From DASYVD01 sp050693035 (lineage in GTDB: Bacteria; Actinomycetota; UBA4738; CALAEC01): DNA of 54,305 nucleotides. Position 1 is the stretch's first letter. Each line of letters begins with the position of its first letter. The translations under genes were made by a program, and so were the position numbers. The notes below the pieces were generated by a model. That model saw only the letters and a program-made list of their open reading frames with translations. It was not told where the DNA came from and searched no databases. Location: the NCBI GenBank assembly GCA_050693035.1, contig JBOGWB010000090.1, positions 1 to 54,305 on the forward strand. Direction: 5' to 3'. Below are positions 33,863-42,451 of this stretch, piece after piece.

Positions 33863-35691
33863 CAGTCCGCTACGTAGATCCGGACTTCCTGGCCGGATTG
33901 GACGGTGGTTCCGTCCTCGGGCTTGGTGTAGACCACCGTATCCCCCGTGGTTCCGGGGAGCTGGATGACCTTCACCCGCAGCCCCAGGCCCTCCAGCCTA
34001 GCCACGGCGGCGGCCTCCGACATCCCGACCACGTCGGGCATGGGGAACGTGCGCGGGCCTTCCGAGACGACGATGGTGACGGTGTCGCCCTTGCGAAGGG
34101 TCGCGCCCGCCTTCGGGTTCTGACCGATCACCCGTCCCCGAGGCACCGTGTTGGAGAACTCCGGGATGACCCGAAGGGCCAGGCCGGCGCCGGTCACCAG
34201 TGCCCCGGCCTCTTCTTCGGTCCGTCCTTCGAGGTCCGGCACTTCGACGGGGGGCTTGCCCCGGCTGATCACGAGGGTCACGGTCTTGCCGACCTCGATG
34301 GTGGTGCCCCCGCGCGGGTTCTGGTCGATGACTTCGAGCCTGGGAGCGGTATCGTGGAATTGCCGCTCCACGGAGACGACGAGCCCCAGCTCGCGGAGCC
34401 GCTCGGTGGCCCGCTCCTCCATCTGCCCGCGCACATTGGGGATCCGGATGAGCTGCGGCCCACGGGAGATGAGTACCGAGATCCTGGTGCCCTGATCGAC
34501 CTCCGCGCCCTGGGCGGGATCCTGCCGGATCACCTGGCCCGCAGGGATGGTGGAGGAGTAGGCCTGACCGGCGAGCTGCAGCCGGAGCCCGGCTTCCTCC
34601 GCCGCGGCCTCGGCAGCCTCCAGCGTCTTCCCCTGGACGTTCGGCACCGTGGTCCGGTGGGGGATGACGTAGGCCCACGCCGCCCAACCCAGCGCGGCCA
34701 CCACGATCAACATGGACAGGGTGGTCACCATCCGCCGGAAGATCCGGCGCCGCCGGCTCTTCGGGGACTCCGCCCGGGGGATGGTCACGGTGGCGGCCCG
34801 GTCAGCCGGAACCTCCTCGGCCGCGGGCACCTGAGCGACGAGCTCCGAAAGCGGCGCGGCCGGCGGAAGCTCGCTGGTGGCCCGGGCGAGCTCGGCGCGC
34901 ATGGTCCTGGCGTCCGCGGTGCGGCGGTCGCGGTCTCGTTCGGTGGCCGACAGGACGAGCCGGTCGAGCGACGCGGGCACCATCGGGTTCGAAACGGACG
35001 GCGGGGGCACTCGCTCCCGGAGATGCTTGTACGCGATGGCCAGCGACGTCTCGCCGCTGAACGGGACCCTCCCCACGAGGAGCTCGTACAGGACGATGCC
35101 CACGGAGTACAGGTCGGTGCGAGCGTCCGCGGCCTGGCCCTCGATCTGCTCGGGAGAGAGGTACTGGACGGTACCGGTCACGGTGCCCGGAGCGTGGCTC
35201 ACCCGTGCGGCGGCGAGGGCCCGGGCCAGCCCGAAGTCGGCCACCTTCACCACGCCCTTCCGAGTGATCAGGATGTTCTCGGGCTTCACGTCCCGGTGGA
35301 CGATCCCCTGCTCGTGCGCGTGCTCCAGCGCGGCAAGCACCTGCGAGGCGACCTCAACCGCCTGAGCCGGCGCCAGGGGGCCGTTCTTCATGAGCACCGT
35401 TCTCAGGTTGGGTCCCCGGATGAACTCCATGATCATGAAGTAGGTGTCGCCGGTCTCTCCCCAGTCGTGGACGGCCACGATGTTCGGATGGGAGAGCATC
35501 CCTGCGGAGCGAGCTTCCCTGCGGAACCGTTCGATGAACCCCGAGTCCTGGGCCAGGGCGTTGTGCAGCACCTTCAGGGCCACGTCCCGATCGAGCACGG
35601 GGTCGTGAGCCCGGAAGACCTCGCCCATCCCGCCCGAGGCGACGCGGGCTACGATCTGGTATCTGCCGTCAACGGTCGTTTCGATCATCAC
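33862..35691 (-). CDS. pknB: PASTA-domain Ser/Thr protein kinase (PknB/Stk1-like)
   Basis: This 609-residue protein is a membrane receptor kinase. The N-terminal kinase domain has ATP-binding Lys40, HRDVKPEN with Asp134 and DFG at 152-154. A juxtamembrane Pro/Ala-rich region is followed by one helix near residues 322-345. Four PASTA repeats follow on the outside, each with a P-(N/D)-(V/L)-x-G-style opening and a DP/NP-x-G-turn. These repeats bind muropeptides or lipid II and regulate growth and division. The usual neighbours (pknA, pbpA, rodA, pstP) are missing; instead it overlaps nfo. It diverges from the M50-like gene. Confidence 0.95.
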   Translation of the reverse strand: MMIETTVDGRYQIVARVASGGMGEVFRAHDPVLDRDVALKVLHNALAQDSGFIERFRREARSAGMLSHPNIVAVHDWGETGDTYFMIMEFIRGPNLRTVLMKNGPLAPAQAVEVASQVLAALEHAHEQGIVHRDVKPENILITRKGVVKVADFGLARALAAARVSHAPGTVTGTVQYLSPEQIEGQAADARTDLYSVGIVLYELLVGRVPFSGETSLAIAYKHLRERVPPPSVSNPMVPASLDRLVLSATERDRDRRTADARTMRAELARATSELPPAAPLSELVAQVPAAEEVPADRAATVTIPRAESPKSRRRRIFRRMVTTLSMLIVVAALGWAAWAYVIPHRTTVPNVQGKTLEAAEAAAEEAGLRLQLAGQAYSSTIPAGQVIRQDPAQGAEVDQGTRISVLISRGPQLIRIPNVRGQMEERATERLRELGLVVSVERQFHDTAPRLEVIDQNPRGGTTIEVGKTVTLVISRGKPPVEVPDLEGRTEEEAGALVTGAGLALRVIPEFSNTVPRGRVIGQNPKAGATLRKGDTVTIVVSEGPRTFPMPDVVGMSEAAAVARLEGLGLRVKVIQLPGTTGDTVVYTKPEDGTTVQSGQEVRIYVAD

Positions 35692-35718
35692 AAGGCCTGT
35701 GGAGGGGGGCCCGACGCC

Positions 35719-35724
35719 ATTCTA
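35719..35724 (-). promoter_or_regulatory. -10 element of pknB-nfo
   Basis: TAGAAT on the minus strand lies 27 bases before the ATG at 35691, giving a leader of about 20 bases. Confidence 0.4.
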
Positions 35725-35756
35725 GGGGGCGCTCCCAGCGTATACACGGAAGGACG

Positions 35757-36509
35757 ATGGAGGATACTCCGCCCATCGAAGACCATCAGGACGCGTTCGC
35801 CCGCATCGAGCGCGCCGTCGACGAAGGGAACACCGACCTGGGCCGCCTGGGGTTCTGGCGCCTGGTGGACCGGATCAAGCTCGAGCCGGCCCTGTCGCAG
35901 CATTGGGCGGAGCAGGTGGGGCGGATCGACCGGAAGGCGTCCGAGACTCGGACCCGGTGGCGCCTCCCCATCTGGTTCGGGAACCTGGTGCTCTCGCTGG
36001 GCGCGGCCGTCTCCGCCGCCCTGGTACCGGCTGCCCTGGCGATCGCCCGCGGGTCTGCAGGCCCGGAACCCGCGATCTCGGGCGTGCTCGTGGTGGCCGC
36101 CGCCGCCGGGCTGTCCGCCTCCGTGCACTGTCCGGCCCACTACATCGTGGGCCGCATGGTCGGGATCAGGTTCCACTCCTATTTCATCGGCGGCCCACTG
36201 AGAATCATCCCGGGGCTGAAGACGGACTACGAGACGTACCTCAGGGCCAGCCCGACCGGGCGGGCGACGATGCACGCCGCGGGGGCGCTGGCCTCGAAGG
36301 CGGCCCCGTTCGCGGTATTCCTGGGAGCCTATGTTCCACACGCTGCCGCCGGGTACGACCTCCTCCCGGCCTGGTCGCTGTGGGCCGTCCTGGGCCTCGG
36401 CCTCCTCCAAGTCTTCACCGACATCGTGTGGTCGAGGAAGGTCTCGGATTGGAAGAGGGTCGGCCGGGAGCTCCGCGTGGCCCGGGCTCAGCGCGACGCC
36501 ACGATCTGA
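35757..36509 (+). CDS. Degenerate M50 (site-2 protease)-like membrane protein
   Basis: This 250-residue protein has a charged N-terminal region, then about four or five hydrophobic helices. In the second helix it carries HCPAH at residues 124-128 followed by GIRFHSYFIGGP, the layout of M50 proteases (HExxH followed by a Gly-x-x-Phe and a GP strand). However, the catalytic Glu is replaced by Cys. An Asp (Asp222) in VFTDIVWSRKVSDWKR could correspond to the third metal ligand. It looks like a non-canonical or inactive intramembrane protease. TATACA lies ten bases before the ATG. The closest neighbour is pknB, transcribed divergently. Confidence 0.65.
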   Translation: MEDTPPIEDHQDAFARIERAVDEGNTDLGRLGFWRLVDRIKLEPALSQHWAEQVGRIDRKASETRTRWRLPIWFGNLVLSLGAAVSAALVPAALAIARGSAGPEPAISGVLVVAAAAGLSASVHCPAHYIVGRMVGIRFHSYFIGGPLRIIPGLKTDYETYLRASPTGRATMHAAGALASKAAPFAVFLGAYVPHAAAGYDLLPAWSLWAVLGLGLLQVFTDIVWSRKVSDWKRVGRELRVARAQRDATI

Positions 36510-36552
36510 GTCGGGTTGCCGCCCCTTCGTCCCGCTGCCCCGCCGGAGCCGG

Positions 36553-37599
36553 CTAGCGCAGCCACGTCTGGAGGATCGCCTTGGTGAAGTTCCACCCGTA
36601 CTTGAGCGTCTTCGGCTTCTTGGACTCGCCTCCCGCCCGAGCCCGCACGGTGACGGGCACCTCCACGATCCGGGCTCGCTGGCGGAGTCCCTCGATGAGG
36701 ATCTCTGACGTCCAGAACTGGTCCTGCTCGAGGACGAGCTTCTGCAGCGTCTCCACCCGGGTGGCCCGGTAGCCGTTGGAGACATCGGTGACGCGCTGCC
36801 CGGTCATCAGCGAGACGAGGCGCGAGAAGAAGAGGATGCCGAAATGGCGGGAGCGGCTTTGTCGCTCGAACTCCCCGAGCACCCGCGACCCCTGCACCAT
36901 GTCGGCCTCGCCCTTCACGATCGGAGCCACCACATCGATGAGCTCGCCGGGGACGTGCTGCCCGTCGGCGTCCATGCTGGCGACGATGCGGGCCCCGAGC
37001 TTGAGAGCGATCTCGTAACCGACCCGGAGGGCCAGCCCGCCGCCCCGTCGGATCGGCAGTCGGGCCACCAGCGCCCCCTCCTCCTCGGCGACCGATGCCG
37101 TCTGATCCTCGGAGGCGTCGTCGATCACCAGCGGGACGACGGAGAGGCCGTGGACATCCTGCGGCATGTCCCGGATCACGTCGACGATGTTCTCGGCCTC
37201 GTTGTACGCGGGCAGGACCACGACCAGCCTGTCAGTCGGTGGCAGCCGGCCCGTCTGGTCCCAGTCGAACGCTTGGAGTGAGAGGGCCTCGACGAGGTTG
37301 CGGAGGTCCCGCATGACCAGGTCCGTGTTGCTCATCTCCCGGAGGATCAGGACCAGCAGGACCACGGTGGCGAAGAGGAGCACCGCGAGGAGGCGTTGCC
37401 CGCCGCCGCGCTGGAAGTTGAACAGGTCGAACACGGGATCGAAGACTCCCGGGATCGTCGCCAGCAGCGCCAGCCCGATCGCCAGGGTCGCCGTTATCAG
37501 GAGGTTCAGGCGGGTGATCTTCCGCCGTCGGAACCGGACGACGGCCGAGACGAACAGGGCCGCCGCGAGGAGCCCGCCGAGGATCCGGAGGGCGATCAA
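36553..37599 (-). CDS. DUF2304/GT2 polyprenyl-phosphate glycosyltransferase
   Basis: This 348-residue protein fuses a small membrane domain to a GT2 transferase. The first 95 residues hold three hydrophobic helices of the DUF2304 type. The catalytic domain starts near DRLVVVLPAYNEAENIVDVI, has the acidic DDASEDQT and the DxD-like MDADGQHVP, and ends with SGESKKPKTLKYG-like basic residues. It resembles dolichol-phosphate mannosyl/glucosyltransferases and would charge a polyprenyl phosphate with a sugar at the membrane. It starts one base after the end of the UDP-sulfoquinovose synthase-like gene and is clearly in the same operon. Confidence 0.85.
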   Translation of the reverse strand: MIALRILGGLLAAALFVSAVVRFRRRKITRLNLLITATLAIGLALLATIPGVFDPVFDLFNFQRGGGQRLLAVLLFATVVLLVLILREMSNTDLVMRDLRNLVEALSLQAFDWDQTGRLPPTDRLVVVLPAYNEAENIVDVIRDMPQDVHGLSVVPLVIDDASEDQTASVAEEEGALVARLPIRRGGGLALRVGYEIALKLGARIVASMDADGQHVPGELIDVVAPIVKGEADMVQGSRVLGEFERQSRSRHFGILFFSRLVSLMTGQRVTDVSNGYRATRVETLQKLVLEQDQFWTSEILIEGLRQRARIVEVPVTVRARAGGESKKPKTLKYGWNFTKAILQTWLR

Positions 37600-37600
37600 G

Positions 37601-38779
37601 CTACCTGCGCGCGGGCTCCGCCGCCGCGGGGGCCCACCTCGTCTTCGGCATGATCACGTCCGGGATGGCTCGGTCCTTGTACCGCTCGATCACACCGAAC
37701 ATCGACTCGATCAGCGTCTCGGATAGGAGGTGGGGTTTGAGCCCGAGGTCGAGCAGCTTCGTGTGGGCGGCGTTGTAGTAGTGCTCCTCCTTCTCCACCC
37801 TGGGGTTCTCCAGCTGCTCCACCTTCACCTCGATGCCGTGCTCCTTTCCGGCTCGTTCCACGATGCCCGCGAGGTCCCGGACAGAGAACTGCTCGGTGAA
37901 CTGGTTGAACACCCGGTACTCCCTCGGCTCCGGCGGGTTCAGGGCTGCCAGCTCGACGCACTGGAGCGTGTCGACGATGTTCAGGTAGCCACGGGTCTGG
38001 CCGCCCTTGCCGTACACGGTGAGGGGGTGACCGATCACGGCCTGCAGGCAGAACCGGTTGAGCGCGGTGCCGAACACCTCGTCGTAGTCGAACCGCGTGT
38101 CCAGACGCTCGTCCAACCTCGTCTCGTCGGTTTCGATCCCGTACACCACTCCCTGGTTGAGGTCCGTTGCCCTGAGGCCCCACACGCGGCACGCGAAGTG
38201 CATGTTCGTGGAGTCGTGCACCTTGGAAGCGTGGTAGAGGGACCCGGGTAGCTTGGGAAAGGGCAGCACGTCCTTCCGTCCCTTGTGGTTGATCTCGATG
38301 AACCCCTCCTCGATGTCGATGTCGGGGGTGCCGTACTCACCCATGGTCCCCAGCTTCACGAGGTGAGAATCGGGTGCCAGGTCCCGCATGGCGTACAGGA
38401 TGTTCAAGGTGTTGATGACGTTGTTGTACTGGGTGAACACGGCGTGTTCCCGGCTCTTCATGGAATAGGGAGCCGAAGGCATCTCCCCGTAGTGGATGAT
38501 GGCCTCGGGCCGGAACTCCTGGAACAGGCCCTCGACGACCTCCCACTCGGTGAGGTCGCCCTCGGTGACCCCGATCCGGTACCCGGTGACATCGTTCCAC
38601 GCCGCGGCCCGGGCGGGGAGGGAGTCGAGGATCGGGGTCAGGGAGTCGCTGCCTTCTTCCTTCACCGTGCGCCGGCGAAGGTAATTGTCGACGCAGTGCA
38701 CCTCGTGCCCCCGATTGGAGAAGTACATGGCCGTTGCCCAGCCCAGGTAGCCGTCGCCACCGAGGATCAGGATCCGCAT
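37601..38779 (-). CDS. sqdB: UDP-sulfoquinovose synthase-like epimerase/dehydratase
   Basis: This 392-residue extended short-chain dehydrogenase is closely similar to SQD1/SqdB. It has the NAD loop GGDGYLGWATA (residues 7-17), VDNYLRRR, HYGEMPSAPYSMK, KLGTMGEYGTPDIDIEEG with Thr145, and YHASKVHDS with Tyr182 and Lys186, then RATDLNQGVVYG. These are hallmark segments of UDP-sulfoquinovose synthase, which makes UDP-sulfoquinovose from UDP-glucose and sulfite. The next step may be lipid or surface-glycan transfer by the downstream GT2. A typical SqdX glycosyltransferase is not in the window. Archaeal Agl3-type use in glycan synthesis is an alternative. Confidence 0.88.
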   Translation of the reverse strand: MRILILGGDGYLGWATAMYFSNRGHEVHCVDNYLRRRTVKEEGSDSLTPILDSLPARAAAWNDVTGYRIGVTEGDLTEWEVVEGLFQEFRPEAIIHYGEMPSAPYSMKSREHAVFTQYNNVINTLNILYAMRDLAPDSHLVKLGTMGEYGTPDIDIEEGFIEINHKGRKDVLPFPKLPGSLYHASKVHDSTNMHFACRVWGLRATDLNQGVVYGIETDETRLDERLDTRFDYDEVFGTALNRFCLQAVIGHPLTVYGKGGQTRGYLNIVDTLQCVELAALNPPEPREYRVFNQFTEQFSVRDLAGIVERAGKEHGIEVKVEQLENPRVEKEEHYYNAAHTKLLDLGLKPHLLSETLIESMFGVIERYKDRAIPDVIMPKTRWAPAAAEPARR

Positions 38780-38816
38780 GGGTCGTTCCTCCGGTCGTTG
38801 GGTCAAAAACGGACCC

Positions 38817-38822
38817 ATTCTA
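38817..38822 (-). promoter_or_regulatory. -10 element of sqdB-GT2 operon
   Basis: TAGAAT on the minus strand lies 37 bases before the ATG at 38779, and GGAGGA provides a ribosome binding site in the leader. Confidence 0.45.
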
Positions 38823-38881
38823 GAGCACCGGCGGCGGGCCTCGGACGCCACGCCCGTCCCGCTCTGGGACCGATAAGCTTG

Positions 38882-40774
38882 GTGCTCCTGGTGCAGAAGA
38901 CCACGACCGCCGTCGAGCCCTCATCGTCCGAGCCCGGCGGAGCATCCGTTGCCCCATGGCGGCCCGTGGTGGGAACCACGGCCGCCTGCCTGGTGACGTT
39001 CGCCGCCCTGGGAGCGCTGTTCCTCTCTCCGTACCCCCTGAACGGCTTCTCCCTCCCGGTGGGATGGGACGCGCCGTTCTACGTCTGGCGGACCAAGGTG
39101 ACCGCGTTCGCCGGGCTGGATCCCATCGGGACCATCCGCTCCGGAACGCCGTTGCTCCTCGCCGTCCTCACCGGAGCGAGCGGACAGAACGCATTCACGA
39201 TGGTGGCCCTGGCCCCGGCGCTCCTGGCCGGGGTGGGCGGTCTCGGTTCCGCCGCCATGGCCCGGAGCGCCCTCGGCATCGGGTCGCTGTGGGTCCCCGT
39301 CGTCGCCGTCTTCACCTGGGTCGGTTTCGGCCGCGTCGGGATGATCGGCGGGCACCTGGACAACGTGCTCAACGCGGCCCTGGTGCTCTCGGCCTTCGGC
39401 GCGGCGTGCGCCGCGATCGCCGGGAGGAAGGGCGCCGTCGGGGTGGCTGTCCTCCTCTCCGCTGCCGGACTGGCCCACTGGGCGTTCCACGCGTACGCCG
39501 TCGCCGTACTCCTCGCGGCGTGGCTCCTGTTCGTGTTGACGAAGCGTTCTCGGGGTGACCGAGGAGCCTGGCGATCCGCGGCGCCCCTCGCCGTGGCGAT
39601 GGGGGCCTCCACGATCTTCACCGCACTCACCTTCCTGGCCCCACCGCCGCACGGCGGCGCCATCCGCATCTTCCGCCCGGCCATCCGGAGATTGCTCATG
39701 GCTCGGTTGGCGGCGCGATTGAGCGACGGCTTGCGCTACCTGGTGCTCCCGTTCTCGGCCATGGGCGCCGTGGCCATGGTTCGCTCTCCGGTCCCTGCGG
39801 AGAGGAGCGACGCGCGGACGTTCCTCGTCTCGCTGATGGTGGCATGGTTCGCCTCTGTCGTGGCGGCCATCCTCGTCCAGCTGGTCGGGATCCCCGTGGC
39901 CGCCTCACGACTGCTGCACTTCCTGTTCGCGCTGCCCTTCCTGGGCGCGGTGGCGCTGTGGTGGGGAGGCCGGGGACTGTCCAGCCGAGGCCGGTGGTTC
40001 GGGCTCGTCGGCGGGCTCGTGGTGTGCATGGTCGTGGGGGGCTTCGCCGCGGTGGCCTGGACCACGGAGCGGACGCGGAAGCCGTGGTTCGAGGTGGCGG
40101 CGGTTCGCCAGGTCGGCGCCGCCGCGGCCTATGTGGATCGATACGCCCCCGATCGCGACCTCGTCTACACACTGGAGAGCAAGGTCGAGCGCTCATCGAG
40201 CGCGGGGCGCTGGTGGCACGTGGTGCGGGCGGTGCTGCCGCCCGATCAGATCGTCCGGGCGAACCGGTACTACGGCTCCGTCCAGGAGTATGTCGCCCAG
40301 GTCGAGGTCGCGGGCGGGGAGCCACCTCTGGCCATCGTCGTTCAGCGGTACAACCTCACCGGGTTCGAAGTCGCGGTGCGCTCGGGTGCGGACGTGGTCG
40401 CGCCGGGTGTGGTCGTGGTTGGCGGGAACGCTCCCGACGAACCGCTGCCCCCGACCGAGGACCCCCGCGCGGCGACGTCCGTGGTGGGCCTCCTCGGCGT
40501 GGGAGGGCTCGTGGTGGCGATCTGGTTCCTCGCCGGAGGGGGATGGGCGATCGTCTTTCTGCCGCCGGATCCCGCGGTCAGGGTCCTGCTCGCTCCGGGG
40601 CTCGGGGTCGGCCTCCTGACGCTGGTGGCCCTGGCGTGGGAGAGGCTCGGGCTGAGCCTGTCCGGGGCGGCCGCGTTCGGTCCCGTGGCCCTGGTGGTCG
40701 TGGTCGGCTGGGGCGCCGCGGCGCTGTCGCTCAGACCTGGAGGTACGGCCTCGCAGGGCGAGGCACGGGCGTGA
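38882..40774 (+). CDS. Large polytopic membrane protein (GT-C-like)
   Basis: This protein of about 630 residues starts with a Ser/Glu-rich cytoplasmic stretch, followed by roughly ten hydrophobic helices. An external domain (about residues 395-520) has FEVAAVRQVGAAAAYVDRYAPDRDL, and three or four more helices follow at the C-terminus. LPVGWDAPFYVWRTKVT early in the first external loop, with an acidic residue after the first helix, is the layout of GT-C lipid-sugar-dependent glycosyltransferases. No family can be named. GTG at 38882 or 38891 is the likely start. It converges on the TIGR03943 gene and overlaps its end by 44 bases. Confidence 0.7.
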   Translation: MLLVQKTTTAVEPSSSEPGGASVAPWRPVVGTTAACLVTFAALGALFLSPYPLNGFSLPVGWDAPFYVWRTKVTAFAGLDPIGTIRSGTPLLLAVLTGASGQNAFTMVALAPALLAGVGGLGSAAMARSALGIGSLWVPVVAVFTWVGFGRVGMIGGHLDNVLNAALVLSAFGAACAAIAGRKGAVGVAVLLSAAGLAHWAFHAYAVAVLLAAWLLFVLTKRSRGDRGAWRSAAPLAVAMGASTIFTALTFLAPPPHGGAIRIFRPAIRRLLMARLAARLSDGLRYLVLPFSAMGAVAMVRSPVPAERSDARTFLVSLMVAWFASVVAAILVQLVGIPVAASRLLHFLFALPFLGAVALWWGGRGLSSRGRWFGLVGGLVVCMVVGGFAAVAWTTERTRKPWFEVAAVRQVGAAAAYVDRYAPDRDLVYTLESKVERSSSAGRWWHVVRAVLPPDQIVRANRYYGSVQEYVAQVEVAGGEPPLAIVVQRYNLTGFEVAVRSGADVVAPGVVVVGGNAPDEPLPPTEDPRAATSVVGLLGVGGLVVAIWFLAGGGWAIVFLPPDPAVRVLLAPGLGVGLLTLVALAWERLGLSLSGAAAFGPVALVVVVGWGAAALSLRPGGTASQGEARA

Positions 40775-41435
40775 TCTCGGAGGCCTGGAGGATGACCTCG
40801 CGGCCCAGCGGGTAGATCGTCCCCGCGACCCGGACCCACTGGTCTTGCTCGAACCCGCCGGGAGGCGCTCCCACCACCCGGACCTGGACGCTGAGCGCGT
40901 CGGCCACGCAGCACGTCACGATGAACCGGGTGAGCAGGAACTCGTCGGCCGGCATCCCGCCCCGGCGCACCACGATGCCCACGAACGCCACCCGGCTACC
41001 GGCGCGCTCGGTGAGCGCCGCGGCGGCTTCCGGGGACCACACGGCCGCCGCCACGTCGGCCAACGTGACCTCTCCGGTACCCACCTGGCCGGCGGATGGC
41101 CCGAAACCCGCCCCGGCGAGGGATCGACGCGATGCCGCGTAGGAGCCCAGCGTGGTCGGGGGGAGGACCAACAGGGCCACCACCGGAAGGGCCAGGAAGC
41201 CCAGTCGCCAGGCGGTGTCCCGGCCGAGAGGGGCGGGACGCCGGGCCCTGGACGAGAGGAGCCTGCCCCCCGCCGCCGCGGTGAGCAGGACGGCTCCCAC
41301 CGGGGCCACCCAGCCGGTGCGGGAGGACAGGTACAGGGGGGTTCGCCCGGTGAGGATGACGAACCAGAACAGCGCGGCCCATCCGGCCAGGACGAGCCCG
41401 GTGGCCACCCGGCGAGGGCTCCACGCCGTCCTCAT
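40731..41435 (-). CDS. TIGR03943 (YcgQ-like) membrane protein
   Basis: This 234-residue protein has two hydrophobic helices at the N-terminus (about residues 13-33 and 40-55), one near 77-93, and a C-terminal domain with FLLTRFIVTCCVADALSVQVRVVG, the conserved Cys-Cys pair typical of the TIGR03943/DUF1980 family. B. subtilis YcgQ belongs here and is paired with the permease YcgR. Metal (possibly zinc) homeostasis has been proposed for such pairs. The ATG at 41435 overlaps the permease stop (ATGA). Confidence 0.85.
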   Translation of the reverse strand: MRTAWSPRRVATGLVLAGWAALFWFVILTGRTPLYLSSRTGWVAPVGAVLLTAAAGGRLLSSRARRPAPLGRDTAWRLGFLALPVVALLVLPPTTLGSYAASRRSLAGAGFGPSAGQVGTGEVTLADVAAAVWSPEAAAALTERAGSRVAFVGIVVRRGGMPADEFLLTRFIVTCCVADALSVQVRVVGAPPGGFEQDQWVRVAGTIYPLGREVILQASEITPVPRPARPYLQV

Positions 41436-42451
41436 CCGATGAACACCTCCAACCACAACGTTCCGGCGAGGGTCACCGCCCCGGCCACGATGGCGGTGGT
41501 CCTGGCGAAGCCCTTCCCGAACGCTCCCGAGTACAGGAACACCAGCTTGGCGTCGAGCATCGGGCCGAAGACGAGGAACGCGAGCTGGGCGGCGGGCCCG
41601 AACTGGACGAACGACGCCGCCACGAACGCATCGGACTCGGAGCACAGGGACAGCACCGCCGCCAGGCCCATGAGAGCCACCAGGTTGAGCACCGGAGTCC
41701 CCGCCAGCCCACCGAGGAACTCCTGGGGGAGGAACGTCTGGAGAGCCGCGGCGAGAGCTGCCCCGACCACAAGGTAGCGGCCCAGCATCACCAGATCGCC
41801 CGCCATCTGCCCGGAGAACGCAGACCAGCGCCGCTCCTCGGGCTCGACCTCGTCGTGGTCCGGCGCCCGCCCCTGCCGGAGGAGCTGCTCGCGGCTCCGC
41901 CGCCCCACCACCCATCCCACCGCCATGGCCGCCAGGAGCCCCAGGACGGCTCGGCCGAGCACCATGGCCCACATCACGTCGCGTCCTCTGTAGGCGATCA
42001 CCGTCGCCGCCAGGACCACCGGGTTGAGGATCGGGGCGGCAAGCATGAACGTCACGGCGGCGGAGGGTCGCAGACCTTTCGCCAGCAACCGGCGGGCAAC
42101 CGGCACCGATCCGCACTCGCACACGGGAAAAGCGAACCCCCCCAGGCCCGCCGCCGGAACCTGGAGGAATCCCGGCAGGCGCGCCAGCCGCTCGAAGACG
42201 CGCACGGGCACGAAGACCTCGATGAAGGCCGAGACGACCGCGCCCAGGACGACGAATGGGAACGCCTCGATCAGGAGCGAGCCGAAGACCAGGAAGAAGT
42301 TGTCGACCTGAGGGATCCGAGAGGCCCCGATCCACCGGAGGGCCACCGCGATCAGGCCCAGCCCCAGCACCACCCCCAGGAAGGCCGGCCACGAGCGAGG
42401 CGCCGACGTCTTTTCGCCAACCGGTCCCGGAACGGTCCCGACCTGATCCAT
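41432..42451 (-). CDS. YraQ/UPF0718-family permease
   Basis: This 339-residue integral membrane protein has about eight helices in two similar halves, as in the UPF0718 (DUF318) permeases such as YcgR and YraQ. Supporting segments are GGFAFPVCECGSVPVARRLL and, in the second half, LSLCSESDAFVAASF, with conserved Cys in each half. The transported substrate is unknown. Its ATG overlaps the stop of the upstream alkaline phosphatase-like pseudoenzyme (TGATG), and its stop overlaps the TIGR03943 start, so the three genes are translationally coupled. Confidence 0.88.
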   Translation of the reverse strand: MDQVGTVPGPVGEKTSAPRSWPAFLGVVLGLGLIAVALRWIGASRIPQVDNFFLVFGSLLIEAFPFVVLGAVVSAFIEVFVPVRVFERLARLPGFLQVPAAGLGGFAFPVCECGSVPVARRLLAKGLRPSAAVTFMLAAPILNPVVLAATVIAYRGRDVMWAMVLGRAVLGLLAAMAVGWVVGRRSREQLLRQGRAPDHDEVEPEERRWSAFSGQMAGDLVMLGRYLVVGAALAAALQTFLPQEFLGGLAGTPVLNLVALMGLAAVLSLCSESDAFVAASFVQFGPAAQLAFLVFGPMLDAKLVFLYSGAFGKGFARTTAIVAGAVTLAGTLWLEVFIG

